Positions 43,778 to 53,543 of a DNA stretch of 64,000 bases are shown here, piece by piece. Positions within the stretch are counted from its first letter, which is position 1, and every line of letters begins with the position of its first letter. The notes beneath the pieces were generated by a model. It was not told the origin of the DNA, did not search any database, and worked only from the letters and a program-made list of their open reading frames with translations. The position numbers were made by a program, and so were the translations under genes. This DNA comes from Paraglaciecola sp. MB-3u-78 (GTDB lineage: Bacteria; Pseudomonadota; Gammaproteobacteria; Enterobacterales; Alteromonadaceae): contig NZ_PJCF01000006.1 in the NCBI RefSeq assembly GCF_002835935.1, forward strand, positions 124,001-188,000, written 5' to 3'.

Positions 43778-44608
43778 ATGCAAATCCAGTTTTCAAAGAT
43801 GCATGGTTTGGGAAATGATTTTGTTGTTATTGATAACGTAACGCAAAACGTATTTTTTTCTAAAGAGAAAATTCAACAACTCTCGGACAGAAATTTTGGT
43901 ATAGGATTCGATCAACTTTTATTGGTTGAGCCGCCTTACGATCCCGACCAAGATTTTCATTACAGAATATTTAACGCTGATGGATCTGAAGTCTCTCAGT
44001 GTGGTAATGGCGCGCGCTGTTTTGCTCGATTCGTAAAAATGAAAGGCCTAACCAACCGCAATAAAATTGTGGTCAGTACTAAAGCTGGCCGTATGGTCCT
44101 CTACCTTGAAAAAGATGGGCAAGTGACAGTGAATATGGGCGTACCCGAATTTGAACCAAATTTGGTGCCCATCAAAGCAAATAAGCGGGAAAAAGTTTAC
44201 ATATTAAGAGCACAGGAACACACTTTTTTTTGTGGTGCCGTTTCTATGGGTAACCCACATTGTGTGTTGTTGGTAGATGATGTGGAAACTGCAGATGTTG
44301 AAACAATGGGTCCATTGCTTGAAAAACACGAACGTTTTAGCGAAGGTGCAAACGTTGGCTTTATGCAGATTATTAATCACAGTCATATCAAACTCCGTGT
44401 TTTTGAAAGAGGTGTAGGTGAAACATTAGCTTGTGGCAGCGGAGCATGTGCTGCAGTGGCTGTAGGTCAATTACAAAATAGATTAAGTAAAGATGTAAGA
44501 GTTGAGTTGCGCGGTGGCAGTTTAAAAATACGTTGGCAGGGCAATGATAATGTATTAAAAATGACAGGCGCCGCTGAGCATATTTTTGATGGATATATAA
44601 ACCTATGA
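43778..44608 (+). CDS. dapF: Diaminopimelate epimerase
   Basis: 276 residues: [12 protein letters not shown] start motif, Cys in SQCGNGARC and Cys in [12 protein letters not shown], the two acid/base cysteines that exchange the DAP proton. Makes meso-DAP for lysine and peptidoglycan. It overlaps the DUF484 gene by four bases (ATGA). About 167 bases after lysA with TATAAT at 43735-43740, so it may have its own promoter. Confidence 0.97.
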   Translation: MQIQFSKMHGLGNDFVVIDNVTQNVFFSKEKIQQLSDRNFGIGFDQLLLVEPPYDPDQDFHYRIFNADGSEVSQCGNGARCFARFVKMKGLTNRNKIVVSTKAGRMVLYLEKDGQVTVNMGVPEFEPNLVPIKANKREKVYILRAQEHTFFCGAVSMGNPHCVLLVDDVETADVETMGPLLEKHERFSEGANVGFMQIINHSHIKLRVFERGVGETLACGSGACAAVAVGQLQNRLSKDVRVELRGGSLKIRWQGNDNVLKMTGAAEHIFDGYINL

Positions 44609-45294
44609 TTAAAGAGTCGCAAAATAAAATGGATATAACGACTGCATACGAATCTGAAAATCTAATTGACGCTGCACAAGTAGCTGCTTATCTACTTGAA
44701 AATCCAAGTTTTTTCACTCAATTCCCACAACTTATTGAGAAAATCACTATTCCCCATGTACACAAAGGTAGCGTATCTTTGGTGGAGCTGCAAAGTGAAC
44801 AGTTGCGCACAAAAGTTAGAAGCCTAAGTCATAAGCTTAACCAATTAATTTCTATTGCCAAACAGAACGAAGCCATTTATCGGGTCTATGCAGACTTAAA
44901 TTTACGTATTCTAAAGTGTGCCAACCTTGATGATCTCAAATTCATACTGGAAGAAGTCATTCAAGAAAACCTCCAGTTAGCATCTGTAACCTTAAAACCT
45001 TTCAAAGGGGCTCATGCTTTACCTGAGATCCAGCGACGCCTATTTATCGAAAAACGTTTTAAAAGACATCAATTTTTCTTTGGACGTTTAAGTGATCATG
45101 AACGCAAGTTATTGTTTGCTGATCAGGAAGCTAACTCGGTTGCTTTATTGCTTATTGGTGATTTAGGTGAACTCGGAATTTTGGCAATAGGTAGTAAAGA
45201 CCCAAGTCACTTTAATCCAGATATGGATACCTTATTGATCACGCAACTACAGCAATTTTTGGGTGTCTTGTTACCTAAAATGCTGACTTATTAG
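44605..45294 (+). CDS. DUF484 family protein
   Basis: 229 residues. The family layout is visible: [25 protein letters not shown], then [35 protein letters not shown] and a GAF-like C-terminal part ending [18 protein letters not shown]. Always between dapF and xerC in many gammaproteobacteria (YigA). Function unknown. Coupled to dapF by overlap; xerC follows 8 bases later. Confidence 0.93.
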   Translation: MIKESQNKMDITTAYESENLIDAAQVAAYLLENPSFFTQFPQLIEKITIPHVHKGSVSLVELQSEQLRTKVRSLSHKLNQLISIAKQNEAIYRVYADLNLRILKCANLDDLKFILEEVIQENLQLASVTLKPFKGAHALPEIQRRLFIEKRFKRHQFFFGRLSDHERKLLFADQEANSVALLLIGDLGELGILAIGSKDPSHFNPDMDTLLITQLQQFLGVLLPKMLTY

Positions 45295-45302
45295 TCAGTA
45301 AA

Positions 45303-46196
45303 ATGTTAAGACCAAGCTTACATACTTGGTTAGAAAAATACCTTGCATATTTGAGGTACGAAAAAAATCTGGCTAATAATTCCATAGAAAATTATCACCG
45401 GCAGCTGAACGCAGCTTTCAACAAACTAGATTTTGAATCTTGGTCAACATTTAATACGTCAGATGTCCGCAAAATTTTAAACGATGCCCGTAAAAGCAGC
45501 CTAAGTTCCCGTTCTATAGCTTTACGCTTATCTTCTATCAGAGGTTTTTGTGCCTATCTTGTGCAACAAGGTCAACTAATACAAAACCCAGCATCATCCA
45601 TTCAAGCACCTAAACAAGCCAAACCCTTACCGAAACAGTTGAATGTCGATGAGATGCATCAATTACTGGATATCAAAGAAGATGAACCTCTGGCCATACG
45701 TGATAAGGCCATGATGGAACTGATGTATAGTTGTGGTTTACGTCTATCAGAATTAGCTAATCTTAATATCAAAAGCATTCAACCTGACAGACAACTAAGA
45801 GTCATAGGAAAAGGCAATAAAGAACGTTTATTACCCATTGGTAGGATTGCCTTAGACGCATTAACTGTTTGGCTAAAAATCAGGCCAGAACTAGCATCTA
45901 GTGAAGAACCAGCGTTGTTTGTTAGTATGCTTAAAAATAGGATCGGCACCAGGCAAATAGCGAAACGTATGAAATTGTGGGCCACTCGTCAAAACCTAGA
46001 ACAAGCTGTTAACCCCCATAAACTAAGACACAGTTTTGCCACTCATGTTTTAGAATCAAGCTCAGACTTAAGAGGGGTGCAAGAGTTACTGGGGCATGCG
46101 AATTTATCTACAACCCAAGTTTATACACACCTGAACTTTCAACATTTAGCCCACGTATATGATAGTGCTCACCCTAGGGCAAAAAAATCCAAATAA
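45303..46196 (+). CDS. xerC: Tyrosine recombinase XerC
   Basis: 297 residues. N-terminal core-binding domain and catalytic domain with Arg in SCGLRLSELANL, Lys in IGKGNKERLLPIG, HKLRHSFATH, LLGHANLSTTQVYTHL with nucleophile Tyr. Resolves chromosome dimers at dif with XerD. Normal length. Context dapF-DUF484-xerC-HAD is conserved. Confidence 0.97.
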   Translation: MLRPSLHTWLEKYLAYLRYEKNLANNSIENYHRQLNAAFNKLDFESWSTFNTSDVRKILNDARKSSLSSRSIALRLSSIRGFCAYLVQQGQLIQNPASSIQAPKQAKPLPKQLNVDEMHQLLDIKEDEPLAIRDKAMMELMYSCGLRLSELANLNIKSIQPDRQLRVIGKGNKERLLPIGRIALDALTVWLKIRPELASSEEPALFVSMLKNRIGTRQIAKRMKLWATRQNLEQAVNPHKLRHSFATHVLESSSDLRGVQELLGHANLSTTQVYTHLNFQHLAHVYDSAHPRAKKSK

Positions 46197-46227
46197 TTAA
46201 AAACTTAAAAAGAATAGATAGTCATAA

Positions 46228-46944
46228 ATGATTTATTATAAAAAACTTAAACCAATTCAAGCGATTACATTCGACTTGGATGACACCTTATATGAAAACA
46301 CGAGTGTGATAGTCAACGCAGAGCGTTCTTTAATTGAATTTATGCACCACCAATATCCTGCTACCCAAGATGTGAACAAAGATTTCTGGCGCGCTCAACA
46401 AAAGGCCCATGTTCTAGCTAACCCATTATTAAAAAATGACATGAGTGAATTACGTCGACTTTCCCTAGAATCTGGTTTTATGACGTTAGGTTTGTCCGAT
46501 AAAAAGCTAAATGCAGCAACCACAGAGTGTTTCGAACATTTTTATTTCCAAAGAAGTAACTTCACTTTAAACAAAAATATTCATTCTTTATTAAAAATCC
46601 TATCGAATAATCTGCCATTGGTCGCTATCACTAATGGTAACGTTGACCTAAAACAGATTGGGCTTAACGGGTATTTCACTACTTGCTTTAAGGCGAGTAT
46701 GGAAATGCCAATGAAGCCACATAAAGCTATGTTTGATGCAGCTCAAGTACACCTGAACATTCCTCATGAAAACATTTTGCATGTAGGAGATAACTTACCC
46801 AAAGACATATATGGAGCACTTAGAGCGGGCTATCAAACTGCTTGGTATGCTGAAGATAGAAGTATGAATATACGTAATGAAAAAGCACAAATTTTACCCC
46901 ACGTTCAACTCAGTAAGTTAACCCAATTATTAGAGCTTATTTAA
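46228..46944 (+). CDS. yigB: HAD-IA family phosphatase (YigB-like)
   Basis: 238 residues with HAD motif I FDLDDTLYEN, motif II VAITNGN, motif III lysine MKPHKAMF and motif IV HVGDNLPKDIYGAL. YigB dephosphorylates FMN in E. coli; that activity here is by synteny and family only. Last gene of the dapF-xerC run, converging on cysE. Confidence 0.88.
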   Translation: MIYYKKLKPIQAITFDLDDTLYENTSVIVNAERSLIEFMHHQYPATQDVNKDFWRAQQKAHVLANPLLKNDMSELRRLSLESGFMTLGLSDKKLNAATTECFEHFYFQRSNFTLNKNIHSLLKILSNNLPLVAITNGNVDLKQIGLNGYFTTCFKASMEMPMKPHKAMFDAAQVHLNIPHENILHVGDNLPKDIYGALRAGYQTAWYAEDRSMNIRNEKAQILPHVQLSKLTQLLELI

Positions 46945-46958
46945 ATAAGGAAAAAGGC

Positions 46959-47738
46959 TTAATCTTCTAAAATATTCTGTCGCATGGTTTCGCAAGGTTT
47001 TTGACAGCTAGGCTTACCAACAATTTTTGCAGGGATACCTGCCACTGTGACATGTGCTGGCACATCACTTAACACCACACTACCGGCGCCTACTTTGGCA
47101 CCTTCACCGATAACGATATTGCCTAAAATTTTAGCTCCGGCACCTATCATGACTCCTTCACGAATTTTTGGATGGCGATCACCGGCTGCATTTCCAGTAC
47201 CACCAAGTGTGACGGATTGCATGATAGAGACATTATTCTCAATCACAGCAGTTTCACCCACTACTATCCCTGTGGCATGATCGAACATGACACCTTGACC
47301 AATTTTCGCAGCAGGATGAATATCCACCGAAAAAGCTTCTGAGTTTCGACTTTGTATAAACAAAGCTAAATCCTTTCTACCAGCCATCCAAAGTTGATGC
47401 GCTAATCTGTGCACTTGAATGGCCTGAAAGCCTTTAAAATTAAGTAATACCGTAAGAAATGAATGTACTGCGGGGTCGCGTTTAAACACAGCTTGAATAT
47501 CACAAATTGCAGCTTCTACTACTTCGGGGTGCATTAAGTAACTTTTTTCGAACATTTCTCTAACGGACAACGCACTCATCACATCATCAGCTAGTTTATT
47601 AGATAAAATAAAACTTAACGCCGTTTCGAAATTACGGTGCGCTAAAATACAAGTGTGTACATAACTCGATAGAACAGGCTCATTATTAACAAGCTGCTCG
47701 GCTTCATCTTTTAATTGTTGCCAAAATTCAATACTCAT
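46959..47738 (-). CDS. cysE: Serine O-acetyltransferase
   Basis: 259 residues: an N-terminal helical domain and a left-handed beta-helix (IHPAAKIGQGVMFDHATGIVVGETAVIEN, GGTGNAAGDRHPKIREGVMIGAGAKILGN) ending in an acceptor loop AGIPAKIVGKPS. Makes O-acetylserine for cysteine synthesis from serine and acetyl-CoA. His in DHATGIVVGE is the catalytic base. Monocistronic, diverging from uvrD. Confidence 0.95.
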   Translation of the reverse strand: MSIEFWQQLKDEAEQLVNNEPVLSSYVHTCILAHRNFETALSFILSNKLADDVMSALSVREMFEKSYLMHPEVVEAAICDIQAVFKRDPAVHSFLTVLLNFKGFQAIQVHRLAHQLWMAGRKDLALFIQSRNSEAFSVDIHPAAKIGQGVMFDHATGIVVGETAVIENNVSIMQSVTLGGTGNAAGDRHPKIREGVMIGAGAKILGNIVIGEGAKVGAGSVVLSDVPAHVTVAGIPAKIVGKPSCQKPCETMRQNILED

Positions 47739-47855
47739 ACTTTCTCTGCAATTTAATTTGAATAACTAGAATACATATAAGGGTGACTTTAGTGTATTTA
47801 AACACAGTGTTACTGATATACTGGAAACATATTTTTCTAATATATTTTTTGTGTA

Positions 47856-50024
47856 ATGGATGTATCTCGACTTCTTGACCAGTTAAACGACAAACAACGT
47901 GATGCAGTGGCCGCTCCTGCTTCAGACATGCTTATCTTAGCGGGTGCAGGTAGTGGAAAAACGCGAGTTTTAGTACATCGCATTGCATGGCTAATGGAAG
48001 TTGAGGGCATCGCCCCATACGGTATTTTGGCGGTCACTTTTACTAATAAGGCCGCCAAGGAAATGCGCGGCCGAGTAGAACAATTGCAAGGTAGCGCACT
48101 GAATAGTATGTGGATTGGTACCTTTCATGGTATCGCTCACCGCTTACTACGAGCTCATCATGCTGACGTAAACCTGCCAGAAAATTTCACTATTTTAGAC
48201 TCAGATGATCAATATCGTTTGATTAAGCGCGTACTTAAAAGTCTTAATCTTGACGAAAAACACTGGGCACCGAAACACGTACAGTGGTATATCAACGGTA
48301 ATAAAGACGAAGGGTTACGGCCACAGCATATCGAAACAAATGGTGATGCAACGCAACAAAAAATGCGTGAAATATATCAGACCTACCAACAAACATGCGA
48401 TCGCGCCGGGTTAGTTGATTTTGCTGAATTATTACTCAGAGCCCATGAGTTATGGTTAAACAACCCGTCGGTTTTAGAACACTATCAAAAACGCTTTAGA
48501 GCAATTCTGGTAGACGAGTTTCAAGATACCAACAACATTCAATATGCTTGGTTGCGTATACTTGCCGCCCCCAGTAATAATATGATTATTGTAGGTGACG
48601 ATGATCAATCAATTTATGGTTGGCGTGGGGCAAATGTAGAAAACATCCAACATTTTTTACGTGATTTTAAGGGCGCAAAAACTATACGTCTGGAGCAAAA
48701 TTACCGCTCAACTGGCAATATATTAAAAGCGGCTAATGCTGTGATTGATAATAACCAAGGTCGATTAGGTAAAGAACTGTGGACAGAAGATAGCCCTGGC
48801 GAGCTTATTTCTTTATATGCGGGGTTTAATGAGTTGGACGAAGCCCGTTTTAACATTTCACGCATAAAAGAATGGCGAGACAACGGCAATGCCTTATCTG
48901 ATTGTGCAATGTTATATCGCAATAACGCTCAATCGCGTGTTCTAGAGGAGGCATTATTGCAAGAGTCTATCGCCTACCGAATATACGGCGGCTTACGATT
49001 CTTTGAACGTCAGGAAATTCGAGATGCCCTAGGTTATCTACGTTTAATTAATCAAACCATTGATGACGCCGCGTTTGAACGAATTGTCAATACACCGGCT
49101 CGTGGTCTTGGTGATAAAACCCTGTCGCAAATTCGCGAACTCGCTCGCGATTCAGAATTATCCATGTGGGATGCCAGCACCCGAATACTTGCTGAAAATC
49201 GTCTAACAGGCCGAGCTTCTAATGCCCTTACTTCATTTACAAAGTTAATCAGACAACTCACACAGGATACTGCAGAGCTTTCCTTAGAACAACAAGCTGA
49301 CTACGTGATCAAACATTCTGGCTTATTTGCCATGTACAAAGCAGAAAAAGGCGAAAAAGCTCAATCCAGAATTGAGAACTTGGAAGAACTGGTCACCGCT
49401 TGTAAACAATTTGTGGTGCCAGAAGAGGCGGATAATATGAAACCTATGTCAGCTTTTTTAGCACATGCGTCTCTAGAAGCAGGAGATAATCAAGCTGACA
49501 AACATCAAGACGCGGTTCAAATGATGACCATTCACACCGCAAAAGGCCTAGAGTTTCCACTGGTCTTTTTGGTCGGTGTTGAAGAAGGCATGTTCCCAAG
49601 CCAGATGAGTAACGAAGAGCCCGGTAAAATAGAAGAAGAGCGCCGCCTTTGTTATGTAGGCATGACACGCGCTATGCAAAAGTTATATATCACTTACGCT
49701 GAAAACAGAAGGGTATACGGTCAGGACAAATATCACACCCCTTCTCGTTTTATCAAAGAAATCCCAACCGATTGTATAGAAGAAGTCCGTTTGCGGACAA
49801 CCATCTCTCGCCCAGTCCAAAATAGGTTTACCCCAGTCACGGGTCATACTGCTTTCGAATCAACAGGTTTCCAACTAGGGGAAAGAGTGTCCCACCCTAA
49901 ATTTGCTGAAGGTACGGTGTTGAATTATGAGGGCAGTGGTGAACATGCAAGAGTACAAATTAACTTCGATGAATTTGGAAGTAAATGGTTGGTCTTGTCA
50001 TTTGCAAAGTTAACGAAAGTCTAA
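47856..50024 (+). CDS. uvrD: DNA helicase II
   Basis: 722 residues, the length of UvrD. Motifs: NDKQRDAVAAPASDMLILAGAGSGKTRVL (Ia/Walker A), VDEFQDTNNIQYAWL (II), GDDDQSIYGWRGANVEN (III), LEQNYRST (IV), TIHTAKGLEFPLVFLVG (V), EEERRLCYVGMTRA (VI), and a C-terminal Tudor-like end. Acts in mismatch and nucleotide excision repair. I found no LexA box upstream by eye. Confidence 0.97.
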   Translation: MDVSRLLDQLNDKQRDAVAAPASDMLILAGAGSGKTRVLVHRIAWLMEVEGIAPYGILAVTFTNKAAKEMRGRVEQLQGSALNSMWIGTFHGIAHRLLRAHHADVNLPENFTILDSDDQYRLIKRVLKSLNLDEKHWAPKHVQWYINGNKDEGLRPQHIETNGDATQQKMREIYQTYQQTCDRAGLVDFAELLLRAHELWLNNPSVLEHYQKRFRAILVDEFQDTNNIQYAWLRILAAPSNNMIIVGDDDQSIYGWRGANVENIQHFLRDFKGAKTIRLEQNYRSTGNILKAANAVIDNNQGRLGKELWTEDSPGELISLYAGFNELDEARFNISRIKEWRDNGNALSDCAMLYRNNAQSRVLEEALLQESIAYRIYGGLRFFERQEIRDALGYLRLINQTIDDAAFERIVNTPARGLGDKTLSQIRELARDSELSMWDASTRILAENRLTGRASNALTSFTKLIRQLTQDTAELSLEQQADYVIKHSGLFAMYKAEKGEKAQSRIENLEELVTACKQFVVPEEADNMKPMSAFLAHASLEAGDNQADKHQDAVQMMTIHTAKGLEFPLVFLVGVEEGMFPSQMSNEEPGKIEEERRLCYVGMTRAMQKLYITYAENRRVYGQDKYHTPSRFIKEIPTDCIEEVRLRTTISRPVQNRFTPVTGHTAFESTGFQLGERVSHPKFAEGTVLNYEGSGEHARVQINFDEFGSKWLVLSFAKLTKV

Positions 50025-50087
50025 GTTTTCCAGAGCTTGGAACGGGTTAATCTGCTAAATTAAATTTTTTCCACTAGATGTTAGCCT

Positions 50088-51326
50088 ATGCAACGCAAAG
50101 TATTAATAGTCGAAGACAGTAAAACCAGCATGAACCTGATGCGCAGTCTTATAACTAAGGCTAAATTGCGCCCGATTTGTACCACTAGTTTAGTCGAAGC
50201 CAAACATATTTTTTCTAGTTCGGCACCGGAAGAATACCTTTGTGCAGTGGTCAACTTTAATTTACCAGACGCTCCAAATGGTGAAGCTATAGACTTTGCG
50301 ATTGAATCTTTTTTACCCACTATAGTGATAACTGGTAGCATAAATGAATCAACCAGAACTACTATTCTTAATAAAAGTGTGGTGGATTACATCCCTAAAG
50401 AAAACCCTCAGGTCTATGAATACCTGACACGTTTATTAAATCGCTTGGATAAAAATAAAAAAGTAGGGGTGTTAGTAGTTGATGATTCTAGGGTCAACAG
50501 ACATGCAATGACCGCTCTACTTAGGCGACATAATTTTATTACCTTTGAAGCCTCGAATGCTGAACAAGGCGTAGAATATTTACGCAGCCATTCTAATATT
50601 AAACTAGTGATAATAGATGAAAATATTTCAGGTGTGTCCAGTATTCAGATGATGTCTGAACTCCGTAAAACCTATTCTAAAGAAGATCTTGGTATCATTG
50701 GTATAACCTCAGATACCACAAGTGGTTTGTCTGCAAGATTCATTAAAAGTGGCGCCACTGATTACTTAAATAAACCTTATTGCCATGAAGAATTTTTCTG
50801 TCGAATTATGCAAAATGTTGAACGTTTAGAAAATATCGAAACGATCAGGCGTGTTGCAAATTCCGACTACCTTACGGGTTTACCTAACAGACGTCATTTT
50901 TTTACGCGAGTAGCTGCCAGCCTAACAATCAAGCCCAAATCACAAAGTTTAGCGATTATTGATATCGATCATTTCAAAAAAGTGAATGACACTTATGGTC
51001 ATGATTGTGGTGATTTCACCCTGAAAGAGCTTGCTAAGTTAGTCGCTGAATATTTTATTGATTACACTGCTGCGCGATTTGGTGGTGAAGAATTTTGTGT
51101 ATACTTTTCGAATACAGCGCCCGAAAAAGTACTGCAAATAATGGAAGATTTTCGAGAAGCTATAGCGAATAAGATACTCACTTTTGAAAAGAAAAAGTTG
51201 TCTTGCACCGTTAGCATAGGTCTAACACACAAAAGTAAAGGCGGCATAAACGCCATGATACGTTTAGCCGACGAACATCTGTATAGTGCAAAAAATAATG
51301 GAAGAAATCAGGTAGTTGATGATTAA
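50088..51326 (+). CDS. Dual-receiver diguanylate cyclase (REC-REC-GGDEF)
   Basis: 412 residues. REC1 (about 3-120) has Asn56 in the phospho-acceptor place (CAVVNFNLPD). REC2 (about 126-245) keeps Asp177 (VIIDENISG) and Lys229 in YLNKPY. GGDEF domain (about 258-410) has GGEEF at 332-336, IDIDHFKKVNDTYGHD and no RxxD inhibitory site before it. It should make c-di-GMP under control of REC2; REC1 may be constitutive or a binding domain. Follows uvrD by 63 bases. Confidence 0.92.
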   Translation: MQRKVLIVEDSKTSMNLMRSLITKAKLRPICTTSLVEAKHIFSSSAPEEYLCAVVNFNLPDAPNGEAIDFAIESFLPTIVITGSINESTRTTILNKSVVDYIPKENPQVYEYLTRLLNRLDKNKKVGVLVVDDSRVNRHAMTALLRRHNFITFEASNAEQGVEYLRSHSNIKLVIIDENISGVSSIQMMSELRKTYSKEDLGIIGITSDTTSGLSARFIKSGATDYLNKPYCHEEFFCRIMQNVERLENIETIRRVANSDYLTGLPNRRHFFTRVAASLTIKPKSQSLAIIDIDHFKKVNDTYGHDCGDFTLKELAKLVAEYFIDYTAARFGGEEFCVYFSNTAPEKVLQIMEDFREAIANKILTFEKKKLSCTVSIGLTHKSKGGINAMIRLADEHLYSAKNNGRNQVVDD

Positions 51327-51365
51327 TATCTGCTTTGTAAGCAGTTAATCCTCACTCCAAACAAG

Positions 51366-52265
51366 TTACTCTTGGAGAAGCCGTCGCGATTTTCGGTAGA
51401 CTCTCAGTGAGTCATAGACATAAATCAATAACCCTGACCAAACACATACGAAAGTGATTACCCTTGTTGTATCTAGTGGTTCTTGGTAGAGCATGACTGC
51501 TAACAGGAACATCAGGCTTGGACCTATATATTGGAAAAAACCTAAAGTCGTATAACGGATACGTCTAGCTGCAGCAGTAAAGCATAACAATGGAGCGGTA
51601 GTCACCACACCGGCAAGCAGCAGTGTAACATTGAGGTCAAAACTATTTGCCAACATGTTGCCACTGGTTGTATCCATGACAAGCCAATACAACAAAGCGA
51701 AGGGCAACATTATACAACTTTCAATCAATAAGCCGGGCATAGAGTCCACAGTCACTTTTTTACGCAATAACCCATAGATACTGAAACTAGTTGCTAACAC
51801 TAAGGCAATCCAAGGTATCTGACCATATGAAAAAATCAAAAAAGTCACACCCGCAAAGGCTACAAAAACGGCTAATAACTGTAACCTGGTTAAGCTCTCT
51901 TGCAGGAAAAAGCGCGCTAGTAATACATTAAATAAAGGATTAATAAAGTATCCTAAACTGGCATCAAGCATTTGATCGTTATTTACGGCCCAGATAAAAG
52001 TTAGCCAGTTCACCGCTAACAATAATCCACTTATTGACAAGATTGCGATGACTTTTGGATCGCGGATTGCCCTAAACACTTGACTAAATTTTTTTCGAAC
52101 AGCCAACAACAAACACAATACCAGCACAGACCAAACTATTCGGTGCATAACAATTTCTAGAGCAGGTACACTTGTCAACAATTTAAAATACATGGGTGCT
52201 ATGCCCCACATTGAATAAGCAGCTAGTGCAAAGATAACACCTGCTTTTACTGATTTATCGTTCAA
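51366..52265 (-). CDS. rarD: RarD-type EamA transporter
   Basis: 299 residues, about ten TMs. GVIFALAAYSMWGIAPMYFKLL and the block DASLGYFINPLFNVLLARFFLQESLTRLQ are typical of the RarD protein of the EamA/DMT superfamily, as is YTTLGFFQYIGPSLMFLLAV. Substrate unknown. Diverges from the chrA pseudogene. Confidence 0.92.
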   Translation of the reverse strand: MNDKSVKAGVIFALAAYSMWGIAPMYFKLLTSVPALEIVMHRIVWSVLVLCLLLAVRKKFSQVFRAIRDPKVIAILSISGLLLAVNWLTFIWAVNNDQMLDASLGYFINPLFNVLLARFFLQESLTRLQLLAVFVAFAGVTFLIFSYGQIPWIALVLATSFSIYGLLRKKVTVDSMPGLLIESCIMLPFALLYWLVMDTTSGNMLANSFDLNVTLLLAGVVTTAPLLCFTAAARRIRYTTLGFFQYIGPSLMFLLAVMLYQEPLDTTRVITFVCVWSGLLIYVYDSLRVYRKSRRLLQE

Positions 52266-52363
52266 GTATTTGACCTAGCTTTAACAGCGCTTAATATAGC
52301 GTGGAGTGTGATGTAAGCATTTCGCAAATGCAATCTAAAACCTAATTGAGGTAAGGTAAACCC

Positions 52364-53512
52364 ATGAAGAAAAGCGGGGAGATATTTTGGCAATTTCTGT
52401 TGCTAGGTTGTATCAGTTTTGGTGGCCCAGTAGCACACATTGGATATTTCCAACGCACTTTTGTGCAAAAACTGGAATGGCTTTCTAATGATGCCTACGC
52501 CAGATTGATATCTTTAAGTCAGATTTTGCCAGGCCCTGGCTCAAGCCAAATTGGATTTGCAATAGGATTACATAAAGCATGACTGGCTGGAGGCATTGCA
52601 GCATTTTTAGGCTTTACCTTACCCTCATTTATATTGATGTATTGGCTGGCCGTGTCGGTAAACTTAGATACCCCAGCAAGTTGGTTACTTTCAGTGAGTA
52701 GCGGCCTAAAATTGTTAGCCGTTGTTGTTGTGTTAGATGCAGTAATCACAATGTTTAGAAGTTTTTGCAAAAGTCGCTTATCAATCTTAATCATGGTCCT
52801 TAGTGTGTTACTACTCGTCATCTATCAATCCTTTTATACACAAATGTTAGTGTTACTAATAGCCATGTTAATAGGCATGGCTAATAAGCAAATTATCCCT
52901 AAGCAAATCAACATAGGTCAGACCCTTAAAAAAACATCCTGGCTACCTATGCTGCTATTTATCTGTATATTTTTAATCAGTTTGGGTCTAAGTCAAGGTG
53001 ATTCTGTGGCAGGCTTATTCGCGACATTTTATAAAAATGGCAGTGTAGTATTCGGCGGTGGGCATGTAGTCTTACCACTATTACAAACTAGTATTGGCGC
53101 GACACTGACAGAGCAGCAGTTTCTTTTTGGCTATGCAGCTGCTCAGGGGGTACCCGGCCCTATGTTTACTATGGCAACATTTATGGGTGCACAATGGATA
53201 GAAAACGCACCATTAATTGGGGCTGCCGTGGCTACATTGGCGATTTTTTTACCCGGTTTTTTATTGATTTTAGCCATCAACCATAGTTGGCAATCTCTAG
53301 CTCAACACCCAAAATTTATTGGCGCATCCGCAGGTATTAATGCTGCGGTAGTGGGTTTTCTGATTGTGGCTCTCTACGATCCAGTATTTATTAATGCAGT
53401 TCACAACTATATTGACTTGGGCCTAGTGGTCATCGGCTTTCTGGGCCTAAAATTATTTAACCCCCCTATTCTGCTGCTGATAAGTATTTTTATTTTGTTA
53501 GGTTTTATTTAA
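52364..53512 (+). pseudogene. chrA: chrA-type chromate transporter gene with an in-frame TGA
   Basis: A single frame runs from ATG 52364 to 53512 but TGA at 52580-52582 splits it after residue 72 (GFAIGLHKA). The frame goes on without shift as LAGGIAAFLGFTLPS, and both halves match ChrA (FLLLGCISFGGPVAHIGYFQR, ISLSQILPGPGSSQIGFAIG; second half GSVVFGGGHVVLPLLQ and AAAQGVPGPMFTMATFMGAQ). The family has Gly at this point, so GGA to TGA, one base, is the likely change. It may be a recent loss, a sequencing error or rarely read through. Confidence 0.85.
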
Positions 53513-53543
53513 AAATGTCCTGCTAAGTTTATGCCTATAACGA

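Noticed and set aside
47739-47855. LexA operator before uvrD
   Set aside because: No CTG-N10-CAG could be found in the interval.
52580-52582. TGA in chrA as a selenocysteine codon
   Set aside because: ChrA proteins have glycine here, no selenoprotein family fits and no SECIS-like hairpin was seen right after it.
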